A stretch of 64,000 nucleotides of DNA, from the NCBI GenBank assembly GCA_045561055.1, contig JBJKYL010000013.1:124001-188000 (forward strand). The letters are read 5' to 3'. Positions within the stretch are counted from its first letter, which is position 1. Each line of letters starts with the position of its first letter. A program made the position numbers and the translations under genes. The notes beneath the pieces were generated by a model. That model was not told the origin of the DNA. It was given only the letters and a program-made list of their open reading frames with translations, and made no database searches. Positions 9,439 to 17,293 of this stretch are shown here, in pieces. The DNA comes from SMWC01 sp045561055. Lineage in GTDB: Bacteria; Pseudomonadota; Gammaproteobacteria; Steroidobacterales; Rariloculaceae.

Positions 9439-9468
9439 TTGTTATCTACTATTTATACGGGGTATACT
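9439..9468 (+). promoter_or_regulatory. Probable promoter of the Fur-family gene
   Basis: TTGTTA (9439-9444) and TATACT (9463-9468) are separated by 18 bases and would give a transcript starting near 9475. A perfect TATAAT at 9489-9494 is too close to the GTG at 9498 to serve as the -10 of a leadered transcript. Confidence 0.45.
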
Positions 9469-9497
9469 TCTCAAGTGATTGATTTATATATAATCTC

Positions 9498-9899
9498 GTG
9501 ACCCGAGACGAAATTTCACAGAAACTTAAAAGGCTCGGTGTGCTGCCGACGCCTCAGAGGCTCGATGTTGCTGAAGTTATCTTCTCGAAACCACGGCATT
9601 TATCTGCCGATCAGATCCTTGCGGCAATTGAGAAAATGGGCTCATGTATCTCGAAGGCTACGGTCTATAATACGCTCAATCTCTTTTGTGAGCGCGAATT
9701 GTTGCGAACGGTTAATGTGGATCCAACCCGTCAGTACTACGATCCGACCATTCGTCCTCACCACCATTTCTATAACGTTGATTCTGGAGAATTGGTTGAT
9801 ATCGATCCTCGCGCAGTTTCAATGCGGGTCACGACACCGCTACCACCTGGAACGGAGCAGGCTGGAGTCGAAGTAGTGATTCGTGTTCGCGATCGGTAA
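9498..9899 (+). CDS. Fur-family transcriptional regulator, Irr-like
   Basis: A DNA-binding repressor of the Fur superfamily. The 133-residue protein starts at GTG. An N-terminal winged helix includes TPQRLDVAEVIF and SKATVYNTLNLF, the standard Fur recognition region. The metal-site region reads RPHHHFYN (histidines 88-90). Only two cysteines (50 and 64) are present and neither forms a CxxC pair, so the structural zinc site of classical Fur is missing. The triple-His HHHFY sequence resembles Irr, the haem/iron-status regulator of alphaproteobacteria, although no haem regulatory CP motif is present. It stands alone between lspA and tRNA-Thr. The sensed signal cannot be read from the sequence. 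Confidence 0.88.
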   Translation: MTRDEISQKLKRLGVLPTPQRLDVAEVIFSKPRHLSADQILAAIEKMGSCISKATVYNTLNLFCERELLRTVNVDPTRQYYDPTIRPHHHFYNVDSGELVDIDPRAVSMRVTTPLPPGTEQAGVEVVIRVRDR

Positions 9900-10021
9900 C
9901 TGAAGAATTAGTTACGCGTATAAAAACTGTTAGCAGTTCGCGTGCTACCAGCCGATATCTCAGAAGACAGGCGGGACCCGAGTCAGGAAAAATAGTGCGC
10001 CTGGTAATCCTTCTTCCCAGT

Positions 10022-10097
<76 letters not shown>

Positions 10098-10343
10098 TAC
10101 AAGTAATTTTTTTAGACTAGAAAATATTTAAAACTAGTAATAGTGCGAATTAAGCTTCATATTTGTTTTGGAAAAATCATTCGGTTCATACGGCTCATAG
10201 TATTGTGTTTCTGAGTAATAGGTTGGCTGATCTGTGAGTGCGCATAGTGCTAAATAAAGTGACTAAAAGATTTCTAAAGCACATCTAGGTGTAATATAAG
10301 GTATTAAAAAATATTTTTTGTCTAGACTCGGTAGGACGTGATA
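10098..10343. other. AT-rich intergenic stretch after tRNA-Thr
   Basis: About 245 bases with many A and T runs and no convincing open frame. It begins with a T-run six bases past the tRNA, which could aid transcript release, and ends with an AGGA ribosome binding site (10333-10336) for the next gene. It marks the left edge of the accessory block. Confidence 0.5.
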
Positions 10344-11357
10344 ATGAGATCAATGATGGTATCACTCGTGTTTCTAGTGTTCTCGGTCCAGGCACTAGGG
10401 CACCATTCTGCTACGGCGTTCTATGACCGAAGCACGGTAGTAGAAGTTGAGGGGGTCGTCACTGAGATTTACTGGAGAAACCCTCATGTTAGTTTCACGC
10501 TTGATGTGACGAATGTTGAAGGAATAGTTGAGGAGTGGGAACTGGAAGCAGGCACGACGAATAGTTTAGTACGGCGTGAATTCACTGCGGAGTCCCTGAG
10601 TATAGGTGATCGCGTTAAAGCAGCCGGAGCACCTTCCCGTCGAGGTGAACTCGCTATATTTGCTTCCAATCTGCTTTTACCCAGCGGCGATGAGGTGATT
10701 GTATCGGATCGTGAGGAGCCGCTGCGGTGGACTTCGCCATCGTTAGATCAGACGGCTAACGTGGTCGATGTGATGGGCAGTGGTATGTTCAAGGTATGGG
10801 GTTTTAATACCCTTTATCAGCTTCGTAGTCCGTTAGTGATTACACCAGCAGCTCAGGTAGCTGTAGAAGCTTTCGACCCGAGAACCGATGACCTAGGTCT
10901 TGAATGCGTGCCGCCGGGTATGCCCAATGCAATCCTAAATCCTTATCCCATGGAGATGATTGATGAGGGAGATAGAATTATCCAACGGATAGAGGAATGG
11001 GATGCGCGGCGTGTGTTTCATATGAGTGCAGAGGCGCGTAGTCAAACTCAGGCACCAAGTCACCTCGGGTATTCGGTTGGTCGTTGGGAGGGAGATACGC
11101 TCGTCGTTGATACGACGCAGATTTCTTTCCCCTTTCTAGATGGGATCGGCACACCAATGAGTGAAAATGTCACGATGGTTGAGAGGTATACACTAAGTGA
11201 AGATGAGACCCGTCTTCAGTATGAAGTTACCGTTACAGATCCAGAGAATTTGTTGGAACCAGCAATCTGGGAAAATACTTGGGTGTACAGGCCAGGTATT
11301 GAGGTTAGGCCGTTCGAGTGCACACTGCGGGATACCGTTATCTCGGTATACCGATAA
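10344..11357 (+). CDS. Secreted DUF6152-type two-domain protein (copy 1)
   Basis: Function unknown. The 337-residue protein has a signal peptide ending ALG at residue 19, so the mature chain would begin His20-His21-Ser. The N-terminal domain (about 20-120) has the DUF6152 pattern: HHS, an EGVVTEIYWRNPH stretch (NPH at 46-48) and GDRVKAAGAPSRRGE. The C-terminal domain (about 145-337) carries ECVPPGMPN (Cys188), HLGYSVGRWEGDTLVVDTT near 240-258 and a second conserved cysteine (Cys326) near the end. The ATG at 10344 has AGGA seven bases upstream; a GTG at 10338 is too close to it. It is a near twin of the gene at 17294. Periplasmic or extracellular location is inferred from the signal peptide. 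Confidence 0.85.
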   Translation: MRSMMVSLVFLVFSVQALGHHSATAFYDRSTVVEVEGVVTEIYWRNPHVSFTLDVTNVEGIVEEWELEAGTTNSLVRREFTAESLSIGDRVKAAGAPSRRGELAIFASNLLLPSGDEVIVSDREEPLRWTSPSLDQTANVVDVMGSGMFKVWGFNTLYQLRSPLVITPAAQVAVEAFDPRTDDLGLECVPPGMPNAILNPYPMEMIDEGDRIIQRIEEWDARRVFHMSAEARSQTQAPSHLGYSVGRWEGDTLVVDTTQISFPFLDGIGTPMSENVTMVERYTLSEDETRLQYEVTVTDPENLLEPAIWENTWVYRPGIEVRPFECTLRDTVISVYR

Positions 11358-11431
11358 TTGTTTCTAATTGAGAGTCGTACCTATTCAATACATACTATCA
11401 AAAATAAAATACGTCGGCGCATGCGGTCTGC

Positions 11432-11468
11432 AGCCAAAATTTTTTGGCTAGACTTATTGTCTATAGAC
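11432..11468. promoter_or_regulatory. Paired palindromes upstream of the cupin gene
   Basis: AGCCAAAA (11432-11439) and TTTTGGCT (11442-11449) form an 8-base inverted repeat. The perfect 10-base palindrome GTCTATAGAC follows at 11459-11468. Both lie 25-60 bases before the cupin start and could be operators or a promoter-proximal hairpin. No regulator is assignable. Confidence 0.4.
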
Positions 11469-11492
11469 TGAGATGAAAAATAAGGAGAAGAA

Positions 11493-12032
11493 ATGATTAC
11501 TAAATTTTATTTAGTTTTCAGGCTGATGCTAACCTTCTTGGGGATGGGGATAGCGGTTAAAGCGTTCACTCAAGAGATACAGTCAGGCGGAAGACATGTT
11601 TTTCATAAGTCTGTTTCCGCTGAAGTGTTCCAGCGAGGCCCTATGGCTTCCGAGTTTATGCTCACAGCCGAGCAGACAGAAGGTCGTTACAGCATTATTA
11701 AGGAGATTTTTTCGCCAGGGTTTTCCAGCTACCCTGGTCATACCCACCTCTCCCATAGCGAGGTGTTTTTCGTTATCTCTGGTGTGATGGAATGGACCGT
11801 CAATAATGAAACACAGCAAATTAGTTCCGGAGATTTGGTGTATATCCCGCCGAAATCGCACCATGCGGGTAGAGTTATCGGTGAAGAAGATGTTCATGCG
11901 GTGATGGTCTATGAACCGGCTGGATATGAACAAAATTATTTTCGGCGAGCAGCACTTTCGGAGGAGGATCGCCAAGATCCTGAAATTATGCGCGAACTAA
12001 GAGAGCTAGCAGACGTACATATCGGAGAATAG
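11493..12032 (+). CDS. Exported cupin-domain protein
   Basis: A 179-residue single-domain cupin with an N-terminal hydrophobic segment (residues 7-27) that looks like a signal peptide, so it probably acts outside the cytoplasm. The first cupin motif is visible as PGHTHLSHSEVFFVISGVMEW-like sequence (His-x-His, then Glu) near residues 77-97. The second follows as SGDLVYIPPKSHHAGR near 110-125. These supply the usual three histidines and one glutamate for a metal. Cupins of this size include dioxygenases, isomerases and metal-binding regulators, so the reaction is unknown. It has a strong AAGGAGA ribosome binding site and stands between a DUF6152 gene and an alpha/beta hydrolase on the same strand. 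Confidence 0.85.
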   Translation: MITKFYLVFRLMLTFLGMGIAVKAFTQEIQSGGRHVFHKSVSAEVFQRGPMASEFMLTAEQTEGRYSIIKEIFSPGFSSYPGHTHLSHSEVFFVISGVMEWTVNNETQQISSGDLVYIPPKSHHAGRVIGEEDVHAVMVYEPAGYEQNYFRRAALSEEDRQDPEIMRELRELADVHIGE

Positions 12033-12128
12033 TTGTTTCTGATATCAAAATGTGAACTACGTATATTTTAAGTAGAGCTCTATGTCTTAAAAAATATGGT
12101 TTTATCTGTAGCCTTTGGGGGAAGGATA

Positions 12129-13139
12129 ATGAGAAACGTCCGTATACTAATTTTATCTATTTGGCTGCTATTTTCGATGATGGCATCGAGCTTAGCGGGT
12201 GCCCAAGATGGATTGATCCACCATACCGAGGGGATCTCAGGATCAAATATCCCTGTAACTTACCATTTTGTTTCAACTGATGATGGGCTTCTCACGCCTA
12301 TCGGCTTTAGAAAGCCAGACGGCGATGGACCCTTTCCTGTTGTGTTGTTTTCCTCTGGTAATGGAGGCGAAGGGTACGAGTATATTAAGGACTACAGTCA
12401 TAATCGGAGTTGGACGCTTGAGCAGTTTCTTTCTGCTGGTTATGCGGTTGCATGGTTGCGTTACCGGTCCGAGGTAGAGGTGCCCGTATATGGTAATGAG
12501 TCGTTGGTGGCTCAGCCCTGGTCGGGTCGACCAGTATTTAATCGAGCGCCATTGGAATACGAAGACGCTATTAGGATCATCGAATATGTTAGGGCCTTAC
12601 CTTACGTTGATTCCGACAGAGTGGGGTGGATGGGTGTTAGTCATGCCGGTGAAATGCTCATGAAAATAACAAGCGTTTATAGTGGATTAGCCGCTGGTAT
12701 TGCATCTGAACCCGCTTCTGCTAGTTTCATGGCACGTGGTGAGGTAGCGTCACTCTCGGAAATAGGTTCAGAGGAATATGGTGAAGATGGAATGTCAGCC
12801 CTTGAAACATCAGATAGCTACGATGCTGAAAGCCTCCAAGTCGCGGTGAAAGCAACATACGAAGCGATAGATCGGGAAGTTGCTATGGCAAGAATTAATC
12901 CGATTGATACCCCTATACTCGTTCAAGGACGGAGCCGAGATCACAATCAACCAGTTTTTCGAGTTAACTATGAGCTCCTCTTAGAGGCGGGTAAGAATGT
13001 GGAATGGAAGACCTACGACCATGACGTCCACGGTTTTGTATATGTGGAGCGAGACAGCGCGGGCAACTATGCCCCAGACAAGGTGCAGCTTGAGGCCATT
13101 TCTGATTCTATAGCGTTTTTTGACAGCCATATGAGGTAA
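12129..13139 (+). CDS. Exported alpha/beta hydrolase (dienelactone hydrolase-like)
   Basis: A 336-residue hydrolase with a signal peptide (cleavage likely after ...SLAGA). The nucleophile elbow is WMGVSHAGE with Ser171, and the catalytic His is in DHDVHGF near residue 301. An acid is likely in the QGRSRDHNQP segment, which fits a dienelactone hydrolase or prolyl-oligopeptidase-type fold. The ATG at 12129 is preceded by GGGGGAAGG, and an ATG-like start 33 bases upstream adds unconserved residues. The substrate is unknown; ester or carbohydrate-ester cleavage is likely. It is the last plus-strand gene before the two convergent DUF6152 genes. Confidence 0.85.
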   Translation: MRNVRILILSIWLLFSMMASSLAGAQDGLIHHTEGISGSNIPVTYHFVSTDDGLLTPIGFRKPDGDGPFPVVLFSSGNGGEGYEYIKDYSHNRSWTLEQFLSAGYAVAWLRYRSEVEVPVYGNESLVAQPWSGRPVFNRAPLEYEDAIRIIEYVRALPYVDSDRVGWMGVSHAGEMLMKITSVYSGLAAGIASEPASASFMARGEVASLSEIGSEEYGEDGMSALETSDSYDAESLQVAVKATYEAIDREVAMARINPIDTPILVQGRSRDHNQPVFRVNYELLLEAGKNVEWKTYDHDVHGFVYVERDSAGNYAPDKVQLEAISDSIAFFDSHMR

Positions 13140-13190
13140 TCGCTGTATTAAACTGGGTTGCTAAATTTTGACTGTATCAACGTTATTGTT

Positions 13191-14234
13191 TCAGTTGACG
13201 GGAAATGCTGAGTCCTCGGCAAATATATTACACTCGATAGCGAAGTACTGCCGATTTAATGCCACGTAATTTGTTTCGAGAATCCCCGGTCCAGTGAGGT
13301 TGACCGGGTCGACGACGATCATATGATAGTTCAGCCTAGTCTGGTCATCCGCTAGCGCGAATCTTTCGGTTATTTTGATGGCCTTACTCTGTGGTGTGCC
13401 ATCTCCGCGCATATAAGGATGGTCAATGTTTGTTGTCTCAACGATCAGCGTATTGTCTCCCTCCCAATGACCGGCTGAAAAACCAAGAGATGTTGATGGT
13501 TTGTCAGTCGAGTTTAATGAGTCGCCCATATAAATGGTTCTTACGGTGTCAAACCATGGGGCACGAAGTCGCAGGGTTTCACCGTCGATTGCTGTTAGGT
13601 CGAAATGTGCGGCCATTGTCATCGTTTCAGGCATACCAGGAGGTTCACAACGGCTAATCGGGCTATCTAGAGGGTCATAGTCGGCTCGCGCAGCGATCGC
13701 TGCTACAGTGAAGGGGAAGTTCATCAATCTACCACTGAATCCGCCTTCTATACTCCATACTCGGAAAAAGCCAAGATTTTCAGAAGAAGCATCCACGACC
13801 TCATCAAAAACTTCAGCGTTTTGAGTTCCGCCGATGAGAACTGGCCCATTCCAGTACCGCGGAATATCGTGACCTAGAATGACTTCAGTCCCATCCGTTT
13901 GTAGTGCATTAAGACCGAGAAAATAAGTATTACGGCGGGTCGAGGGTTTACCTGCCACGCGGAGATGGTCGCCGACCTTAAATTCCTCGGAAGAAACACC
14001 GGCTTGATCGAACACCCATGGTCCTCCGTGAGTTTCTATTCTGTAAGGCTTAACGTCCCCAGTGTTTGTGGTGACATCGAGATACATAGCTATATGCGGA
14101 TTTCTCCAGATGATCTTGGTTAGCACGCCTTCGATCTCTACTGTTTCGACTCCCCTGAATTCGGCGCGCGAGTGGTGAGCTGGTGCGATACTTGGCACCA
14201 ATAAGATTATCAATAATGCTAGCCCTTTTCGCAT
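13191..14234 (-). CDS. Secreted DUF6152-type two-domain protein (copy 2)
   Basis: Function unknown. The 347-residue protein has a signal peptide ending APA at residue 19, so the mature chain would begin His20-His21-Ser. The N-terminal domain shows VETVEIEGVLTKIIWRNPH and DHLRVAGKPSTRR. The C-terminal domain has CEPPGMPE, SLGFSAGHWEGDNTLIVETT and a last cysteine in AIECNIF. The ATG at 14234 is preceded by GGAAGGA. A longer frame starting inside the upstream gene is rejected. It lies 17 bases after the stop of copy 3 in the same direction, so the two are almost certainly cotranscribed. It is clearly more diverged from copies 1 and 4 than they are from each other. Confidence 0.83.
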   Translation of the reverse strand: MRKGLALLIILLVPSIAPAHHSRAEFRGVETVEIEGVLTKIIWRNPHIAMYLDVTTNTGDVKPYRIETHGGPWVFDQAGVSSEEFKVGDHLRVAGKPSTRRNTYFLGLNALQTDGTEVILGHDIPRYWNGPVLIGGTQNAEVFDEVVDASSENLGFFRVWSIEGGFSGRLMNFPFTVAAIAARADYDPLDSPISRCEPPGMPETMTMAAHFDLTAIDGETLRLRAPWFDTVRTIYMGDSLNSTDKPSTSLGFSAGHWEGDNTLIVETTNIDHPYMRGDGTPQSKAIKITERFALADDQTRLNYHMIVVDPVNLTGPGILETNYVALNRQYFAIECNIFAEDSAFPVN

Positions 14235-14251
14235 AGCTGTCCTTCCCGGAG

Positions 14252-15352
14252 TTATTTCGGAAAAGGCTGGAGTTGCTGTGTTTGTCCGCAAGCGTATAGC
14301 CCTAATTCAATTTCTGGTCGCCAGACCCAATACCTACTTTGCGCAAACGGTTCGGTGAAGTTCTCAGGGTCCTCAATATCAATTTCATAATCTAGTCGTT
14401 CCCCATCGGTGCTAGGCGTGAATCTTTCGATTATATGAATGCTAGAGCTTTGCGGGGTTCCTCTGGAATCCAAACGTCCAGCGTGAATATGAGTCGTATC
14501 GACGATCAGGGTATTATTATCCCATCGGCCGATCGAGTGACCCATCAAAGAATGAGAAGGAACCGCTAATGCATTAGGGGTCATATAAATGATTCGCTCA
14601 ATGTCGTTATAAAAGAACCGCAACACGATGTCATCGCCATGATGAGCGAATTCCATCCATGCTGGGTTGCTCATTAAATTCGGCATGCTCCATTCTGTAC
14701 ATCCTAGGTGTTTGATATCTTCAGGGGTTTGGCTTTGGCTCCATTCTTCCCTGCTAGTTTTTGCCGCTGCGGTTAACGGATAATTGCCGTCAAGAAATGG
14801 AGTTCGGTTTCGGCTATCCGGGTTCCACACTCGAAAAATACCGTCAGCGTTACGTCTGGCCGCTAGTTCAATCTCCTCATCGTAAATTGGCTCTATTAAT
14901 TTTCCACCTTCCTGTAGTGAGAAATAGGGACGGGACATAATCGATACCAGAACTTCCTCGCCGCTACTAAGTAACACATTATTAGCCCAAATCTCTTGCT
15001 CGCCTCGTTTCGACGGGTTTCCTAAAATCCTGATGCGGTCGCCAATACTCACAAATTCGCGGCCCAAACCGTTTCGTTGTAGAAGGCCTAGAGCGCCGGT
15101 CTCTACATGCCACTCTGTGATTTCACCCGACGGATCCTCAACGTCGACCTGAAATACTGTATGGGGATTTCGCCAGGTGGCCGAGGTTAGCACTCCCTCG
15201 ATTTCGAGGGTTTTTGTTATATCGAAGAATCCGCTAACGGAGTGATGAGAGCTAGCGATTCTAGAAACCGCTGAGAATAGCAACGCAACGCTGATGCCGA
15301 TTTGGATTACTAACTTATTAACTACAATTCTATTTTTTTCTCTAACTTCCAT
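14252..15352 (-). CDS. Secreted DUF6152-type two-domain protein (copy 3)
   Basis: Function unknown. The 366-residue protein has a longer N-terminal region with the hydrophobic signal core at about residues 14-33 and a likely cleavage after ASS (35), before His36-His37-Ser. DUF6152 features are LEIEGVLTSATWRNPH and GDRIRILGNPSKRGE. The C-terminal domain has GCTEWSMPN in place of CxPPGMP, HSLMGHSIGRWDNNTLIVDTT and a terminal LYACGQ cysteine. It is first gene of a two-gene unit with copy 2. An in-frame ATG upstream of the signal core was kept as start; an internal start nearer the hydrophobic core is possible. Confidence 0.82.
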   Translation of the reverse strand: MEVREKNRIVVNKLVIQIGISVALLFSAVSRIASSHHSVSGFFDITKTLEIEGVLTSATWRNPHTVFQVDVEDPSGEITEWHVETGALGLLQRNGLGREFVSIGDRIRILGNPSKRGEQEIWANNVLLSSGEEVLVSIMSRPYFSLQEGGKLIEPIYDEEIELAARRNADGIFRVWNPDSRNRTPFLDGNYPLTAAAKTSREEWSQSQTPEDIKHLGCTEWSMPNLMSNPAWMEFAHHGDDIVLRFFYNDIERIIYMTPNALAVPSHSLMGHSIGRWDNNTLIVDTTHIHAGRLDSRGTPQSSSIHIIERFTPSTDGERLDYEIDIEDPENFTEPFAQSRYWVWRPEIELGLYACGQTQQLQPFPK

Positions 15353-15630
15353 CGTAGTTGCCCGATATTTTTTGTAAGTCGATCATTCGTGCGTTCACCG
15401 CTGCATAATGAATTGCTAGTTCATTCTATTCCTGAATCTAGTGTTATTGTGAGATGAGCTATTTCGCTAGTGCTAAAAGGAATTAGTCTATTGGATTTAG
15501 GCGAGCCATAGGTGCAGAATTACCTTATAAGAAAATAATGCCGGATGGAGATCAGGCCTGGGGGTGGGTCGTCTTTTTTGTTTCCCTTCTACGGATTTGC
15601 TTATACGGTATAGGTTTAGGTAAGGCTATC
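15353..15630. other. Divergent intergenic region before the sulfatase gene
   Basis: About 280 bases between the minus-strand DUF6152 pair and the plus-strand sulfatase. It must hold both promoters, but I see no strong box pair. An in-frame ATG at 15538 would add 31 residues to the sulfatase; these run ahead of a complete signal peptide, so I treat them as untranslated leader. Confidence 0.4.
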
Positions 15631-17232
15631 ATGAGAATCAAGATACTTCCTTTAATTATTTTTCTATGGGCTGGCAGCGTTCTTGCCCAAGATAAGCCGA
15701 ACATTTTGCTAATTGTGGCTGACGACATGGGATATGGGGATATTGGTGCATTCGGTAGCGAAATAAAGACACCCAACATTGATTTTCTAGCTGACGAAGG
15801 GCGCTTGTTCACACGATTTCATACGGCACCAGTTTGTGCTGCGACTCGCTCGATGCTTTTAAGCGGTAACAATAACCATGTGGCCGGCGTTGGGCGACAG
15901 CGCGCTGCAGGCCCCGTGCTTGAAAACTTGCCAGGCTATGAGGGCTATTTGTCGGATCGTGTTGAATTGCTGCCACGTTTGCTGCGGGACGCGGGTTACC
16001 ATACCTATGCTGCGGGGAAATGGCACCTGGGTGACACAGCGGCGCATAGTCCCAAAGCAGCCGGGTTCGAACGGTCTTATATGCTATTGGGTGGGGCTGC
16101 TAATCATTTTCGGAAGGGTTCGTCCCGTTCGGACACGTCGCTGTATCGTGAGGATGACGATCTAGTAGATTATCCTGAGGGCCGTTACAGTACCGACCTC
16201 TATACCGATCGGTTGATCGAATTTATTGAGTCAGGTCTTGATGATGACCTGCCGTTTTTTGCCTACGCGGCTTATACCTCTCCCCACTGGCCGTTGCAGG
16301 TTCCTGACGACTACCTGGATAAATATCATGGAGTGTATGACGAAGGTTATGACGTGCTCCGGGTAAGACGATTCGAGACATTGCAGGCGATCGGCATCAT
16401 TTCTAAATCAGCTAGGTTGCCACTTCGTAACGATAGCGTCGAACCGTGGGTTGAGCTGACAAGTGTGGAGCGGCAAATTGAGGCTCGGAAGATGGAGCTT
16501 TATGCGGCTATGGTTGAAAATTTGGACTTCCACATTGGTCGCCTGATTGCGACTTTGAAGATGCACGGTGTGTATGACGAGACGTTGATCGTTTTTATAT
16601 CAGACAATGGTCCGGATGGTGGAGATACGATTAATAATGACACCCCTCAAGGCCGTTATTTGCGCTCGCGATACGATAATAGCTATGAAAATATGGGGAA
16701 GGTGGGTTCATGGGTGTCGTATGGTGCTCCGTGGGCGGAAGCGGGATCGGCTCCTTTTAGCGGCTGGAAAAATTTTACAAGAGAAGGTGGGATTTCAGCG
16801 ATGATGGTCGCTGCTGGTGTAGGCGTAGCGTCCAGTGGGGCAATCGATGCGACCTATTTAACAGTGATGGATTTAGCGCCAACGTTCCTGGAGTTAGGTG
16901 GTGCCGTCTACCCAAATGATGGATCTGTTGTTCCCATGCTTGGCGAGAGCATGGTTGAATTTTTAGCGGGAGCTGAATCCCAGGTCCATGACGAAAATTA
17001 CGTAACAACTTTATATCACTCCGGAAAAGCTTTTCTTCGGCAAGGGCAATGGAAGATAGTCACGCTGAACCCGCCGTTCGATGAATCGAAATTTCAGTTG
17101 TTTGATCTTGAGGCCGACCCGGGCGAGACGGTGAATCTGGCGTTTCGCTACCCCGAACGTATGGATGCGATGCTAGCGCTCTGGCGCGTGAAACGCTTAG
17201 AGTTCGGAATAGTGCTTCCTGAAGACCTTTAG
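15631..17232 (+). CDS. Exported sulfatase (arylsulfatase family)
   Basis: A 533-residue sulfatase of the alkaline phosphatase superfamily that would cleave sulfate esters. The signal peptide is MRIKILPL...SVLAQ. The metal-binding start motif NILLIVADDMGYGD follows at once. The active-site signature is PVCAATRSMLLSG with Cys69, the residue oxidised to formylglycine; it is a CxAxR variant of the common CxPxR. GKWHLG and the metal-binding FISDNGPDGG are present. The start at 15631 has GGTAAGG upstream. Maturation needs a formylglycine-generating enzyme or anSME, which is not in this window. It suggests use of sulfated polymers or sulfate esters. Confidence 0.92.
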   Translation: MRIKILPLIIFLWAGSVLAQDKPNILLIVADDMGYGDIGAFGSEIKTPNIDFLADEGRLFTRFHTAPVCAATRSMLLSGNNNHVAGVGRQRAAGPVLENLPGYEGYLSDRVELLPRLLRDAGYHTYAAGKWHLGDTAAHSPKAAGFERSYMLLGGAANHFRKGSSRSDTSLYREDDDLVDYPEGRYSTDLYTDRLIEFIESGLDDDLPFFAYAAYTSPHWPLQVPDDYLDKYHGVYDEGYDVLRVRRFETLQAIGIISKSARLPLRNDSVEPWVELTSVERQIEARKMELYAAMVENLDFHIGRLIATLKMHGVYDETLIVFISDNGPDGGDTINNDTPQGRYLRSRYDNSYENMGKVGSWVSYGAPWAEAGSAPFSGWKNFTREGGISAMMVAAGVGVASSGAIDATYLTVMDLAPTFLELGGAVYPNDGSVVPMLGESMVEFLAGAESQVHDENYVTTLYHSGKAFLRQGQWKIVTLNPPFDESKFQLFDLEADPGETVNLAFRYPERMDAMLALWRVKRLEFGIVLPEDL

Positions 17233-17293
17233 AGAGTAGTAAGATGCCTAGTTATTGTCGACTGAATAAATATTGAAAAAACTGGAGAACCTA

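Noticed and set aside
9489..9494. Perfect TATAAT just before the Fur-family gene
   Set aside because: Transcription would start at or after the GTG at 9498, so a -10 role would need a leaderless or shorter gene; the upstream pair at 9439-9468 is preferred.
11583..11975. Minus-strand frame opposite the cupin gene
   Set aside because: The plus strand has a signal peptide, cupin motifs and a strong ribosome binding site; the antisense frame has none.
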